DNA from: Pseudonocardia phyllosphaerae
Lineage (GTDB): Bacteria; Actinomycetota; Actinomycetes; Mycobacteriales; Pseudonocardiaceae
DNA: 64,000 nt
Assembly (NCBI RefSeq): GCF_046546475.1
Contig: NZ_JBKGXS010000008.1
Coordinates: 1-64,000, forward strand
Direction: 5' to 3'
In this document: positions 56,719 through 64,000 of the stretch, one piece after another
Numbering within the stretch: position 1 is the stretch's first letter
Layout of the letters: each line of letters begins with the position of its first letter
Translations under genes and position numbers: made by a program
Notes under the pieces: model-generated
What the model was told of the DNA's origin: nothing
The model's input: the letters and a program-made list of their open reading frames with translations, nothing else
Databases searched by the model: none

Positions 56719-59700
56719 ATGGCCGCGATGTCGATCCGGCTGCTCGGCCCCGTCTCCGTCCGCGACGCGGACGGGCGCGAGCTGCTGCCCGCCGGGCCGC
56801 GGGTGCAGGGGCTGCTGGCCCGCCTCGCGCTCGACGCCGGACGGGTGGTCGACGCGGCCACCCTGGTCGACGCGCTGTGGGGCGCCACCCCACCGTCGAC
56901 GGCGAACGCGCTCCAGTCACTGGCCTCGCGGCTGCGGCGTGCACTCGGTGCGGACCGGGTGCGATCGTCGTCGGGCGGATATCTGCTCGACGTCGGCACC
57001 GACGAGGTCGACGCGCTGCGGTTCGCCGCACTGCGCCGGGCCGCGGCCGCCGAGCCCGGCGACGACCGTGCCCGGGCTCTGCTCACCGAGGCCCTCGGGC
57101 TGTGGCAGGGCCCCGCGCTGGGCGGGCTGCGGGAGCTGCCGTTCGCCGACGCGGCCGCCGCCCGGCTCGCCGACACCCGGGCCGCCGTCGCCGAGGAGCT
57201 GGCCGCGCGCGGGCTCGCCTCCGGTGTCCCGGACGCCGGCCGAGACACGCTGACCGGGATCCTCGACGAGCAGCCGCTGCGCGAGACCACCGCGGTCGCA
57301 CTGGCCCGCGGACTGCACGCGGGCGGGCGCCGCGCCGACGCGCTCGCCGTCCTCGACCGGACCCGTGCCGCGCTGGCCGACGAGCTCGGCGTCGACCCCG
57401 GGCCGGAGCTGCGGCGGGCACGGACCGAGCTGCTGCACGACTCCACCGCGCCTGCGTCCCCCGCGCCTGCACCCGCGGCGCCGGCGCGTACCCCGTCCCG
57501 GCCCCGGACGCTCGCGCTCACCTCGTTCGTCGGCCGCGACGACGACCTGGCCCGGCTCCGCGACCTCGTCGCCACGTCCCGGCTGGTCACGGTCACCGGG
57601 CCGGGCGGCGCGGGCAAGACCCGGCTCTCCGCCGAGGCCCTCCGGGACCTGGAGCGGCCGGTGGCGGTCGCCGAGCTGGCCGCGCTGACCGGCGCCGACC
57701 AGGTCGTCGCGACGGTGCTGCACGCCGTCGGCGGCGCCGAGCTGGCACTGGGCGAGCTCGGCGGCCCGGACCTCCTGGCCCGGCTGCGCGCGACACTGTC
57801 CGGCCGCGAGCTGGTGCTGGTCCTCGACAACTGCGAGCACCTGATCGACGCCGCCGCCGAGCTGGTGCACGAGCTGCTGACGACCGTGCCGGGCCTGGTC
57901 GTCCTGGCCACCAGCCGGGAGCCGCTCGGGGTGCCGGGCGAGGTGCTGCACCCGCTCGGCGCGCTCGACGACGCCCACGCCACCCGGCTGTTCGCCGAGC
58001 GCGCCGCCGCCGTCCGGCCCGGGTTCGCGCTCGACCGGCACACCGCCGTCGTGCGGGACATCTGCCGGCGTCTCGACGGGCAGCCGCTGCCGATCGAGCT
58101 GGCCGCGGCCCGGGTGCGCAGCATGGAGCCCGAGGAGATCGCCGAGCGTCTGGCCGACCGGTTCCGGCTGCTCGTCGGCGGGGCGCGGACCGTCCTGCCG
58201 CGGCACCAGACGCTGCGCGCGGTCGTCGACTGGAGCTGGGAGCTGCTCTCCCCCGCCGAGGACACCCTCGCGACCCGGTTCGGGGTGTTCGCCGGCGCGG
58301 TCGACGCCCGGACCGTCGAGGCCGTCTGCGCGGGCCCCGGCCTGCCGGACGCGTTCGACGTGCTCGGCGCGCTGGTGGAGAAGTCGCTGGTCGTGACGGT
58401 CCCGGACGCCGACGGGCCGACCCGCTACCGGATGCTGGAGACGATCCGCGAGTACGCCGCGGCCCGGCTGGAGACCGCCGACGACCGGGACGCCGTCGTC
58501 GGCGCGCACGCCGTGCACGTACTCGCCGTGCTGGAGCCCGGCGAACCGCGGCTGCGCGGCCCCGAGCAGCTCGACCAGCTCGTCGTCGTGCGGCGGATCG
58601 AGGGCGAGGCGGTGCGCGCGCTGGAACGCGCCGTCGCCGACGGCGCCACCGACCACGCGCACCGGCTGCTCGCCGCACTGCTGTGGAGCTGGGTGATGCG
58701 CGGCGACATGACGACGATGGTCGGCTGGATCGAACGCGTCATCGCCCGGCTCCCGCCACCGGTGAGCCCGGCGGGCGCGCTCAACCGCGCGATGCACGCG
58801 GTGACGACCGCCTCCTACGACGACCGCATGGCCTCGGACACCGAGGTCGCCGCGGTCACCGCGATGCGCACGGAGCTGGCACGGCCGTGGCATCCGGTGG
58901 TGGAGCTCGTCGGGCCCACCGCGCACGCGTTCACCACCGGTGACCGGGGCGAGCTGCTGGCCCTGCTCGACGACCCGGCCCGCGACCCGTGGCTGCGCGC
59001 CGCTGCCGGGCAGGTGGCCGCGGTGCACGCCGAGAACGTCGGCGACCTCCAGGCACAGCGCCGCTGCCTGCGGAGCGCACACGAGCTGTTCACCCTGGCC
59101 GGCGACCGGTTCGGACTGGGGATGACGACGTTCGCCCTCGGTGAGCTGGAGGACCAGGCCGGGGACCGGACCGCGGCCCGCGCCGCCTACACCGAGGCGG
59201 TCGCGCTGGCCGACGCGCTGCGCAACGTCGACGACGTCCCGCAGTACCGGCTGCAGCTGGCATCGCTCGCCGCCCGCGAGGGCGACGAGGCCGGTGCCCG
59301 CGAGCAGCTGCGGCTGGCGGAGGAGAACCTGCACGACGTCACCGCACCCGGTGCCGGGACCTGGCTGACCTGGTTCCGTGCCGACATCGAACGCGTGCTG
59401 GGCAACCCCGGTCTGGCACTTGAGCTGATCGCGGCCACCGAGGGCGCCGTCACCGACGGTCCCGGCCGGACCCAGCGGCAGGCGGTCGTGCACCAGGTGG
59501 CCGGGGCCGCGCTCACCGACCTCGGCCGCTACGACGAGGCCCGCGACCGGCTCGAGGCCGCGGCCAAGACGGCCGCCGCCAGCGAGGACGGCCCCGTGCT
59601 GGCCCAGGTCGCCGAGTCCGTCGCCCGCTGGGCCCTGCTCACCGGCGACGCCGAACGGGCCGGTGAGCTGCTCGGCCTGGCCCTCGACCGGCGCGGGATG

Positions 59701-59829
59701 CTGCACTTGGGCCGGCCGGACGTCGTCTCGACCCGCGACGGTGTGCTGGCCCGGCTCGGCCCGGACGCCACCGAGGCGGCGTACGAGCGCGGCCGGGCCA
59801 CTCCGCGGAGCACCCCGCCGGTCCCCTGA
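56719..59829 (+). CDS. AfsR/SARP-like regulator with BTAD and NB-ARC ATPase
   Basis: The 1036-residue protein has an N-terminal OmpR-type winged-helix domain (about 5-90: IRLLGPVSVRDADGRELL), a BTAD helical domain (95-240), an NB-ARC/STAND ATPase (270-520, Walker A TVTGPGGAGKTRLS, LVLDNCEHLIDAAA as Walker B) and a long C-terminal TPR-like helical half. STAND regulators switch on ATP binding to activate pathways, often secondary metabolism. No biosynthetic cluster is adjacent; the only close candidate target is the convergent DrrAB pair 13 bases away. ATG 56728 is an alternative start. Confidence 0.88.
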   Translation: MAAMSIRLLGPVSVRDADGRELLPAGPRVQGLLARLALDAGRVVDAATLVDALWGATPPSTANALQSLASRLRRALGADRVRSSSGGYLLDVGTDEVDALRFAALRRAAAAEPGDDRARALLTEALGLWQGPALGGLRELPFADAAAARLADTRAAVAEELAARGLASGVPDAGRDTLTGILDEQPLRETTAVALARGLHAGGRRADALAVLDRTRAALADELGVDPGPELRRARTELLHDSTAPASPAPAPAAPARTPSRPRTLALTSFVGRDDDLARLRDLVATSRLVTVTGPGGAGKTRLSAEALRDLERPVAVAELAALTGADQVVATVLHAVGGAELALGELGGPDLLARLRATLSGRELVLVLDNCEHLIDAAAELVHELLTTVPGLVVLATSREPLGVPGEVLHPLGALDDAHATRLFAERAAAVRPGFALDRHTAVVRDICRRLDGQPLPIELAAARVRSMEPEEIAERLADRFRLLVGGARTVLPRHQTLRAVVDWSWELLSPAEDTLATRFGVFAGAVDARTVEAVCAGPGLPDAFDVLGALVEKSLVVTVPDADGPTRYRMLETIREYAAARLETADDRDAVVGAHAVHVLAVLEPGEPRLRGPEQLDQLVVVRRIEGEAVRALERAVADGATDHAHRLLAALLWSWVMRGDMTTMVGWIERVIARLPPPVSPAGALNRAMHAVTTASYDDRMASDTEVAAVTAMRTELARPWHPVVELVGPTAHAFTTGDRGELLALLDDPARDPWLRAAAGQVAAVHAENVGDLQAQRRCLRSAHELFTLAGDRFGLGMTTFALGELEDQAGDRTAARAAYTEAVALADALRNVDDVPQYRLQLASLAAREGDEAGAREQLRLAEENLHDVTAPGAGTWLTWFRADIERVLGNPGLALELIAATEGAVTDGPGRTQRQAVVHQVAGAALTDLGRYDEARDRLEAAAKTAAASEDGPVLAQVAESVARWALLTGDAERAGELLGLALDRRGMLHLGRPDVVSTRDGVLARLGPDATEAAYERGRATPRSTPPVP

Positions 59830-59842
59830 CCGGTGGCGGTGC

Positions 59843-60673
59843 TCAGGTGCGGCGCCGGTACAGCGCCACGGCCAGCGGCGCGAAGATCACCACGACGACA
59901 GCAGAGGTCAGCAGGGACACCGACGCGGCGGCCCCGGCCGGGGAGCCGTCGAGCAGGGCGCGGACGGCGTCGGCGCTGCGGGAGACCGGGTTGACCGCGG
60001 CGAAGGCCTGCAGCCAGCCGGGCATCGTCGCCGTCGGGACGAACACCGAGCTGGCGAACGTCAGCGGCAGCATGATCAGCGCGGACAGGCCCTGCACCGA
60101 ACGGGGCTGCTTCACGACCATCGCCAGCGCGGTGAACACCCAGCACAGGGCGAAGGCGAACGCCACGACCAGGCCGAACGCGGCCAGGATCCCGAGCAGC
60201 CCGGCCGGTGTGCGGTAGCCGAGGGCGAACCCGAGCACCAGCATGATCACACCGGAGGTGACGTAGCGGACCAGGTCGGCGCCGATCGCGCCGACCAGCG
60301 GTGCGGCGCGGGAGATCGGCAGGCTGCGGAACCGGTCGAAGATCCCGGTCTGCAGGTCCTCGGCGAGCCCGACGCCGGTGCCCGCGGAGGCGAACACGAC
60401 CGTCTGGAGCAGTACGCCGGGCAGCGCGTAGTTCAGGTAGTCGCCGCTGTTGCCGGAGATCGCGCCGCCGAACACGTAGACGAACAGCAGCAGGAAGATC
60501 ACCGGCTGCAGCGTGATGTCGATCAGCGCCTCCGACGAGTGGATGGTCTTGACGATGCCGCGGCGGGCCAGTGCGGCGCTGTGCCGGATCACCGAGGGCA
60601 GCCGCACGCCCGGCGACGCCGACGGTGCCGGTGTGCCGGTGCGCGGCGGGCGGGAGTCGAGGGTGGTGGTCAT
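59843..60673 (-). CDS. ABC-2 type exporter permease (DrrB-like)
   Basis: The 276-residue permease has six hydrophobic segments, from LIDITLQPVIFLLLFVYVFG to VVVVIFAPLAVALYRRR, and the ABC-2 signature RSLPISRAAPLVGAI on a cytoplasmic loop. It forms an exporter with the ATPase encoded just upstream, whose stop overlaps its ATG by one base (TGATG). DrrAB-type pumps export daunorubicin-like drugs or lipids; the cargo here is unknown. Confidence 0.88.
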   Translation of the reverse strand: MTTTLDSRPPRTGTPAPSASPGVRLPSVIRHSAALARRGIVKTIHSSEALIDITLQPVIFLLLFVYVFGGAISGNSGDYLNYALPGVLLQTVVFASAGTGVGLAEDLQTGIFDRFRSLPISRAAPLVGAIGADLVRYVTSGVIMLVLGFALGYRTPAGLLGILAAFGLVVAFAFALCWVFTALAMVVKQPRSVQGLSALIMLPLTFASSVFVPTATMPGWLQAFAAVNPVSRSADAVRALLDGSPAGAAASVSLLTSAVVVVIFAPLAVALYRRRT

Positions 60674-61671
60674 CAGCGGGAACCTCCGGCGGGAGCGGCG
60701 GGCGCGGTGCTGTCGGCGGTCGCGGTCTTCTCCGCGGTCGCGCCGGTCAGGGAGAGGAAGACGTCGTCGAGGCTGGGCAGCCGCAGGCCGATCTCGGCGA
60801 TCACGACGCCGTCGGCGTCGAGCCGGTCTTCGACGCGGCGCAGCGCCGTGGTGCCGGTCGTCGGTGCGGTGACCTCACCGGAGGGCTCGACGGTCGGCTC
60901 GACCCCTGTCTCCCGCGCGACGACGGCGGCGACGTTCCCGGACTCGGCGGCCACCTCGGGCCGCACGTGCAGCCGGCGGCCACCGGCGCGGGACTTCAGT
61001 TCGGCCGCGGTGCCGGAGGCGATGATCCGCCCCCGGTCCAGGACGACGAGGTCGTGCGCGAGCTGGTCGGCCTCCTCCAGGTACTGGGTGGTGAGCAGAA
61101 CGGTGACGCCGTCCTCGGCCAGCCGGCGTACGGAGTCCCAGACCTCGTTGCGGTGCAACGGGTCCAGCCCGGTCGTCGGCTCGTCGAGGAAGAGCACCTC
61201 GGGGCGCCCGACGAGGCTGGCGGCGAGGTCGAGGCGGCGGCGCATGCCGCCGGAGTAGGTGCCGGCACGACGACCTGCGGCCTCGGTGAGACCGAACCGG
61301 TCGATCAGCTCGGTCGCGCGGGCCCGGGCCTCGCGGCGGGGCAGGTCGAGCAGGCGGCCGATGAGGACGAGGTTGTCCCGGCCGGTCAGCGCCTCGTCGA
61401 CCGAGGCGTACTGGCCGGTGAGCCCGATCCGGCGGCGGACCCCGGCGGCGTCGGCGACGACGTCGTCGCCGAGCACGCTCGCGCGGCCGCCGGTCGGCGG
61501 AAGCAGGGTCGAGAGCATGCGGACGGTGGTGGTCTTGCCCGAGCCGTTCGGGCCGAGCAGGCCGAGCACCTGTCCGCGGTCGGCGGTGAAGGAGATGCCG
61601 TCGACGGCGTGGACGTCGCCGAACGAACGGACGAGCCCCTCCACCTCGATGGCGGGTGCGGTGGTGTGCAT
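60673..61671 (-). CDS. ABC exporter ATPase (DrrA-like)
   Basis: The 332-residue ATPase has Walker A LLGPNGSGKTTTVRML (about residues 38-53), the ABC signature YSGGMRRRLDLA, Walker B VLFLDEPTTGLDP and a C-terminal extension of about 100 residues typical of DrrA. The cargo is unknown. The ATG at 61671 gives MHTTAPAIEVEGL; the longer upstream frame is unlikely. It is translated with the permease through the TGATG overlap. Confidence 0.9.
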   Translation of the reverse strand: MHTTAPAIEVEGLVRSFGDVHAVDGISFTADRGQVLGLLGPNGSGKTTTVRMLSTLLPPTGGRASVLGDDVVADAAGVRRRIGLTGQYASVDEALTGRDNLVLIGRLLDLPRREARARATELIDRFGLTEAAGRRAGTYSGGMRRRLDLAASLVGRPEVLFLDEPTTGLDPLHRNEVWDSVRRLAEDGVTVLLTTQYLEEADQLAHDLVVLDRGRIIASGTAAELKSRAGGRRLHVRPEVAAESGNVAAVVARETGVEPTVEPSGEVTAPTTGTTALRRVEDRLDADGVVIAEIGLRLPSLDDVFLSLTGATAEKTATADSTAPAAPAGGSR

Positions 61672-61866
61672 GCCGCAACGGTGGACGCGGCCGCTGGCAC
61701 GGCGCGGGCACCGCGCTGGCACCGCGCTGGCACGAGCCTGACAGCGGCGCACCGCCTGCGTCGGACTCTGCGTCTGGATCGGCCGGCACGGAGAAGCCGG
61801 TCAGCGTGGAGAAGCCGGCCGGCACCGAGAGTCAGCGCGGCACAGGGAAGTCGACACAGAGGAACA
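61672..61866. other. Non-coding gap upstream of the DrrA-like gene
   Basis: The sequence holds short tandem repeats of CACCGCGCTGG (about 61695-61735) and repeated GGAGAAGCCGG units (about 61790-61820). I see no gene and no clear -10 for the leftward exporter pair. Confidence 0.4.
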
Positions 61867-61902
61867 GGGGCTGCCACCGGCCCCCCGACCGGTGGCAGCC
61901 CC
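61867..61902 (-). terminator. 14-pair perfect hairpin terminator
   Basis: GGGGCTGCCACCGG and CCGGTGGCAGCCCC pair perfectly around an eight-base loop, the strongest hairpin in the window. It lies 168 bases after the ABC-F stop on the minus strand. The following bases are CCCTGTTCCTCTGTG, moderately U-rich. Confidence 0.8.
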
Positions 61903-61918
61903 TGCCTGATTTCCCCCC

Positions 61919-61949
61919 GCACGGCGCTCGCTCCCCCGGGCCGCCGTGC
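61919..61949 (-). terminator. Second hairpin in tandem
   Basis: GCACGGCG and CGCCGTGC form eight pairs around a 15-base loop, 17 bases from the 14-pair hairpin on the same transcript. The two may act together to end the ABC-F mRNA. Confidence 0.45.
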
Positions 61950-62069
61950 AGTGACCACGCTACGGCGGCGCAAGGCCGAGCGGATCAGCCGAACTACCGA
62001 GATCCGGATGAGGTGTCTCCTCCCCAGGGTGGAGATCACTTCGTACCGTAATCGAACAGCAACCGAGAG

Positions 62070-63872
62070 TTATCCCTCGGCGCGTTCAGCAGCCTCCAGC
62101 CACTCGGCCTCGACGGCCTCGCGCTCGGCGACGACGCCCTTGAGCTCCCTGTCCAGATCCGCCAGCCGCGACGGTTCGGTCGCGGCCTCGGCCAGCTGGG
62201 CGTGGAGCTTCTCCTCCTGCTTGGTCAGCTGCTCCATCCGCCGTTCCAGACGCTGGGCGTCCTTGCGGGCGGTCCGCTGCTCGGCGGCGCTGAGCTTCGG
62301 CGCCGAGGCGGCCGGTGCCGAGTCCGCGGCCGACGGGGGCGCGGTCGGCGCGGCACCGGACGGTCCGGTCCCGCCGGCGGCGCGGCGCTGCAGGTACTCG
62401 CCGATCCCCCCGGGCAGATGCGTCAGGTTCCCGTCACCGAACAGGGCGTAGACCTGGTCGCAGACGCGTTCGGTGAGGTACCGGTCGTGGCTGATCACCA
62501 CGAGGGTGCCCGGCCAGCCGTCGAGCAGGTCCTCCAGGCCGGTGAGGGTGTCGACGTCGAGGTCGTTCGTCGGCTCGTCGAGCAGCAGGACGTTCGGCTC
62601 GGACATGAGCAGCCGGGTCAGCTGCAACCGCCGCCGCTCGCCGCCGGACAGCCGCCCGACCGGGGTCCACTGCCGTGCCGCGGGGAACCCGAGGCGCTCC
62701 AGCACCTGCGACGCGGTCATCTCCTGCTTGCCGAACCGCACGTACTTGGCGACGGCCTCGGTCGCCTCCAGCACGCGCATGTCCGCGGGCAGGTCGGCGA
62801 GCTCCTGGGTAAGCTGGGCGAGCTTGACCGTGGAGCCCTGGATCCGGGTCCCGGAGTCGGGCTCGCGGTCGCCGGACAGCGCCCGGAGCAGCGTCGTCTT
62901 GCCCGAGCCGTTGACGCCGACGATGCCGACCCGGTCCCCCGGGCCGAGCCGCCAGGTCACGTCGTCGACCAGGGTGCGGTCGCCGACGCGCAGCGTCACG
63001 TCCTCCAGCTCCAGCACGGTGCGGCCGAGCCGGTTGGTCGCGAACTGCATCAGCTCGACGGTGTTGCGCGGCGCCGGTACGTCGGCGATCAGCTCCTCGG
63101 CCGCCTCGATCCGGTAGCGCGGCTTCGACGTCCGCGCGGGCGGGCCGCGACGCAGCCAGGCCAGCTCCTTGCGGGCGAGGTTGCGGCGGCGCTGCTCGGC
63201 GGCGTCGGCCTGGCGGGAGCGCTCGGCGCGGGCGTAGACCCAGTCGGCGTACCCACCGAGGTAGGACTCGACGCGGCCGTTCGCGACCTCCCAGGTCCGC
63301 GAGCACACGGTGTCGAGGAACCAGCGGTCGTGCGTGACGACCACCAGCGCGACCCGGCGGCGGATCAGGTGGTCGGCCAGCCAGCCGATGCCCTCGACGT
63401 CCAGGTGGTTGGTCGGCTCGTCGAGGACCACGAGGTCCAGGTCCCCGACCAGCGTCGCGGCGAGTGCGATCCGGCGCTTCTCGCCACCGGAGAGCCCGTC
63501 GGTGGGACGCTCGACGTCGGTGATGCCGAGGCCGTCCAGGATGTCCCGGACCCGCGGGTCCGCGGCCCACTCGTGGTCGGCGTCGTAGTCGGCGAGGACG
63601 ACGTCGCGGATCGTCGAGCCGGCCGGGAAGCGGTCGCGCTGGGCCAGGTGCGCCATCCGCAGGCCGCCGACGCGGCTGACCCGTCCGCCGTCGACGGGGC
63701 GCTCGCCGGTGATCACGTCGAGCAGGGTGGTCTTGCCGCCGCCGTTCAGGCCGACGACGCCGATCCGGTCGCCGCGCTCGACGCCGAGCGAGACGCCGTC
63801 GAGCAGGACGCGGGAGGCGTCGCCGGGCACGTGCGCGGTGACGTTCTCCAGGTTCAGCAGGTTCTCGGGCAC
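62070..63872 (-). CDS. ABC-F family ATPase
   Basis: ABC-F proteins act on the ribosome, either as translation factors or in antibiotic protection. The protein of about 600 residues has two ABC cassettes: VVGLNGGGKTTLL, LSGGEKRRIAL, VVLDEPTNHLD; then IVGVNGSGKTTLL, LSGGERRRLQL and LLLDEPTNDLD. The interdomain linker lies at about 230-300. A C-terminal basic coiled coil (about 520-600) resembles Uup. It has no membrane domain. GTG 63872 (MPENLLNLENV) gives the usual start; GTG 63920 would add 16 residues and overlap ispE by 22 bases. Its place beside ispE suggests a housekeeping role. Confidence 0.88.
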   Translation of the reverse strand: MPENLLNLENVTAHVPGDASRVLLDGVSLGVERGDRIGVVGLNGGGKTTLLDVITGERPVDGGRVSRVGGLRMAHLAQRDRFPAGSTIRDVVLADYDADHEWAADPRVRDILDGLGITDVERPTDGLSGGEKRRIALAATLVGDLDLVVLDEPTNHLDVEGIGWLADHLIRRRVALVVVTHDRWFLDTVCSRTWEVANGRVESYLGGYADWVYARAERSRQADAAEQRRRNLARKELAWLRRGPPARTSKPRYRIEAAEELIADVPAPRNTVELMQFATNRLGRTVLELEDVTLRVGDRTLVDDVTWRLGPGDRVGIVGVNGSGKTTLLRALSGDREPDSGTRIQGSTVKLAQLTQELADLPADMRVLEATEAVAKYVRFGKQEMTASQVLERLGFPAARQWTPVGRLSGGERRRLQLTRLLMSEPNVLLLDEPTNDLDVDTLTGLEDLLDGWPGTLVVISHDRYLTERVCDQVYALFGDGNLTHLPGGIGEYLQRRAAGGTGPSGAAPTAPPSAADSAPAASAPKLSAAEQRTARKDAQRLERRMEQLTKQEEKLHAQLAEAATEPSRLADLDRELKGVVAEREAVEAEWLEAAERAEG

Positions 63873-63898
63873 GGGTTCGGTTCCAACTTCCGGGGGGG

Positions 63899-64000
63899 TC
63901 AGGCGCGGGCCGGTGGCCACGAGCCGGACGGCGACGGGCCACCTCGTTCGGGCGGGGGTTCGTGGTCGTCGACCACGCGGGCGCCGCCGACCGGGCCCTG
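63899..64000 (-). CDS. ispE: Probable IspE C-terminal fragment
   Basis: Only the last 33 codons are present. They read GPVGGARVVDD followed by a Pro/Gly/Ser-rich tail to TGA. GPV-GARVV is how actinobacterial 4-diphosphocytidyl-2-C-methylerythritol kinase (IspE, isoprenoid pathway) ends, and IspE commonly precedes this ABC-F gene. The match is short, so the call rests on context too. Confidence 0.6.
   Translation of the reverse strand, partial: QGPVGGARVVDDHEPPPERGGPSPSGSWPPARA

Overview
The window is very GC-rich, uses many GTG starts and 1-4 bp gene overlaps, and has actinobacterial gene orders (eno-ftsB-DUF501-ppx; mfd-surA-mazG; glmU-prs-rplY-pth; ispE next to an ABC-F gene). Together with BioQ-like biotin control, DUF222/HNH proteins and F420-type enzymes, this suggests a Pseudonocardiaceae chromosome, probably Pseudonocardia or a close relative. 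The genus is an inference from gene content only.

Layout. 1-11 kb: the end of a DUF222/HNH gene, a GyrI-like protein, a UPF0718-type permease, a rifampin monooxygenase gene preceded by a probable rifamycin-associated element, a TetR regulator that may be BioQ, and the biotin operon bioBAFD. The bioB start codon lies inside a perfect inverted repeat. Small enzymes follow. 11-14 kb: an arsenic locus with divergent arsI and arsR-acr3; a YdcF-like gene appears to be coupled to arsI through a CTG start. 14 kb: an unusual short-arm tRNA with a UAA anticodon. 15-20 kb: udgB, ppx, DUF501, ftsB-like and eno. 20-24.4 kb: the EfeUOB iron/heme operon. 24.4-31 kb: transglycosylase, mazG, SurA-like lipoprotein, mfd. 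31-36 kb: a siderophore-interacting protein, a 2-oxoglutarate oxygenase-like protein with a TTG start, and a full-length DUF222/HNH gene. 36.4-40.4 kb: a four-gene leftward cassette for a nucleotide sugar (C-methyltransferase, glucose-1-phosphate cytidylyltransferase, PIG-L deacetylase, SDR epimerase). 40.6-44 kb: accessory DNA next to tRNA-Gln, with an RlmA/TlrB-like rRNA methyltransferase, a degenerate copy of the tRNA 3' half, an MFS exporter and an ArsR regulator. 44-64 kb: two small proteins of unknown function, GNAT, DyP peroxidase, OsmC, glmU-prs-rplY-pth, a fatty acyl-AMP ligase, an M20 peptidase, an L,D-transpeptidase, an F420 oxidoreductase, an AfsR-like regulator, a DrrAB-type exporter, an ABC-F protein and the last codons of probable ispE.

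Two themes recur. First, stress and metal handling: rifamycin inactivation, arsenic efflux and methylarsenite breakdown, iron/heme uptake, peroxidases and drug exporters. Second, leaderless transcription: at about eight genes a TANNNT or related -10 box ends 6-10 nt before the start codon and there is no ribosome binding site. At bioB, both arsR genes and efeU an inverted repeat sits on or beside the promoter. I saw no CRISPR array, intact insertion sequence or prophage.
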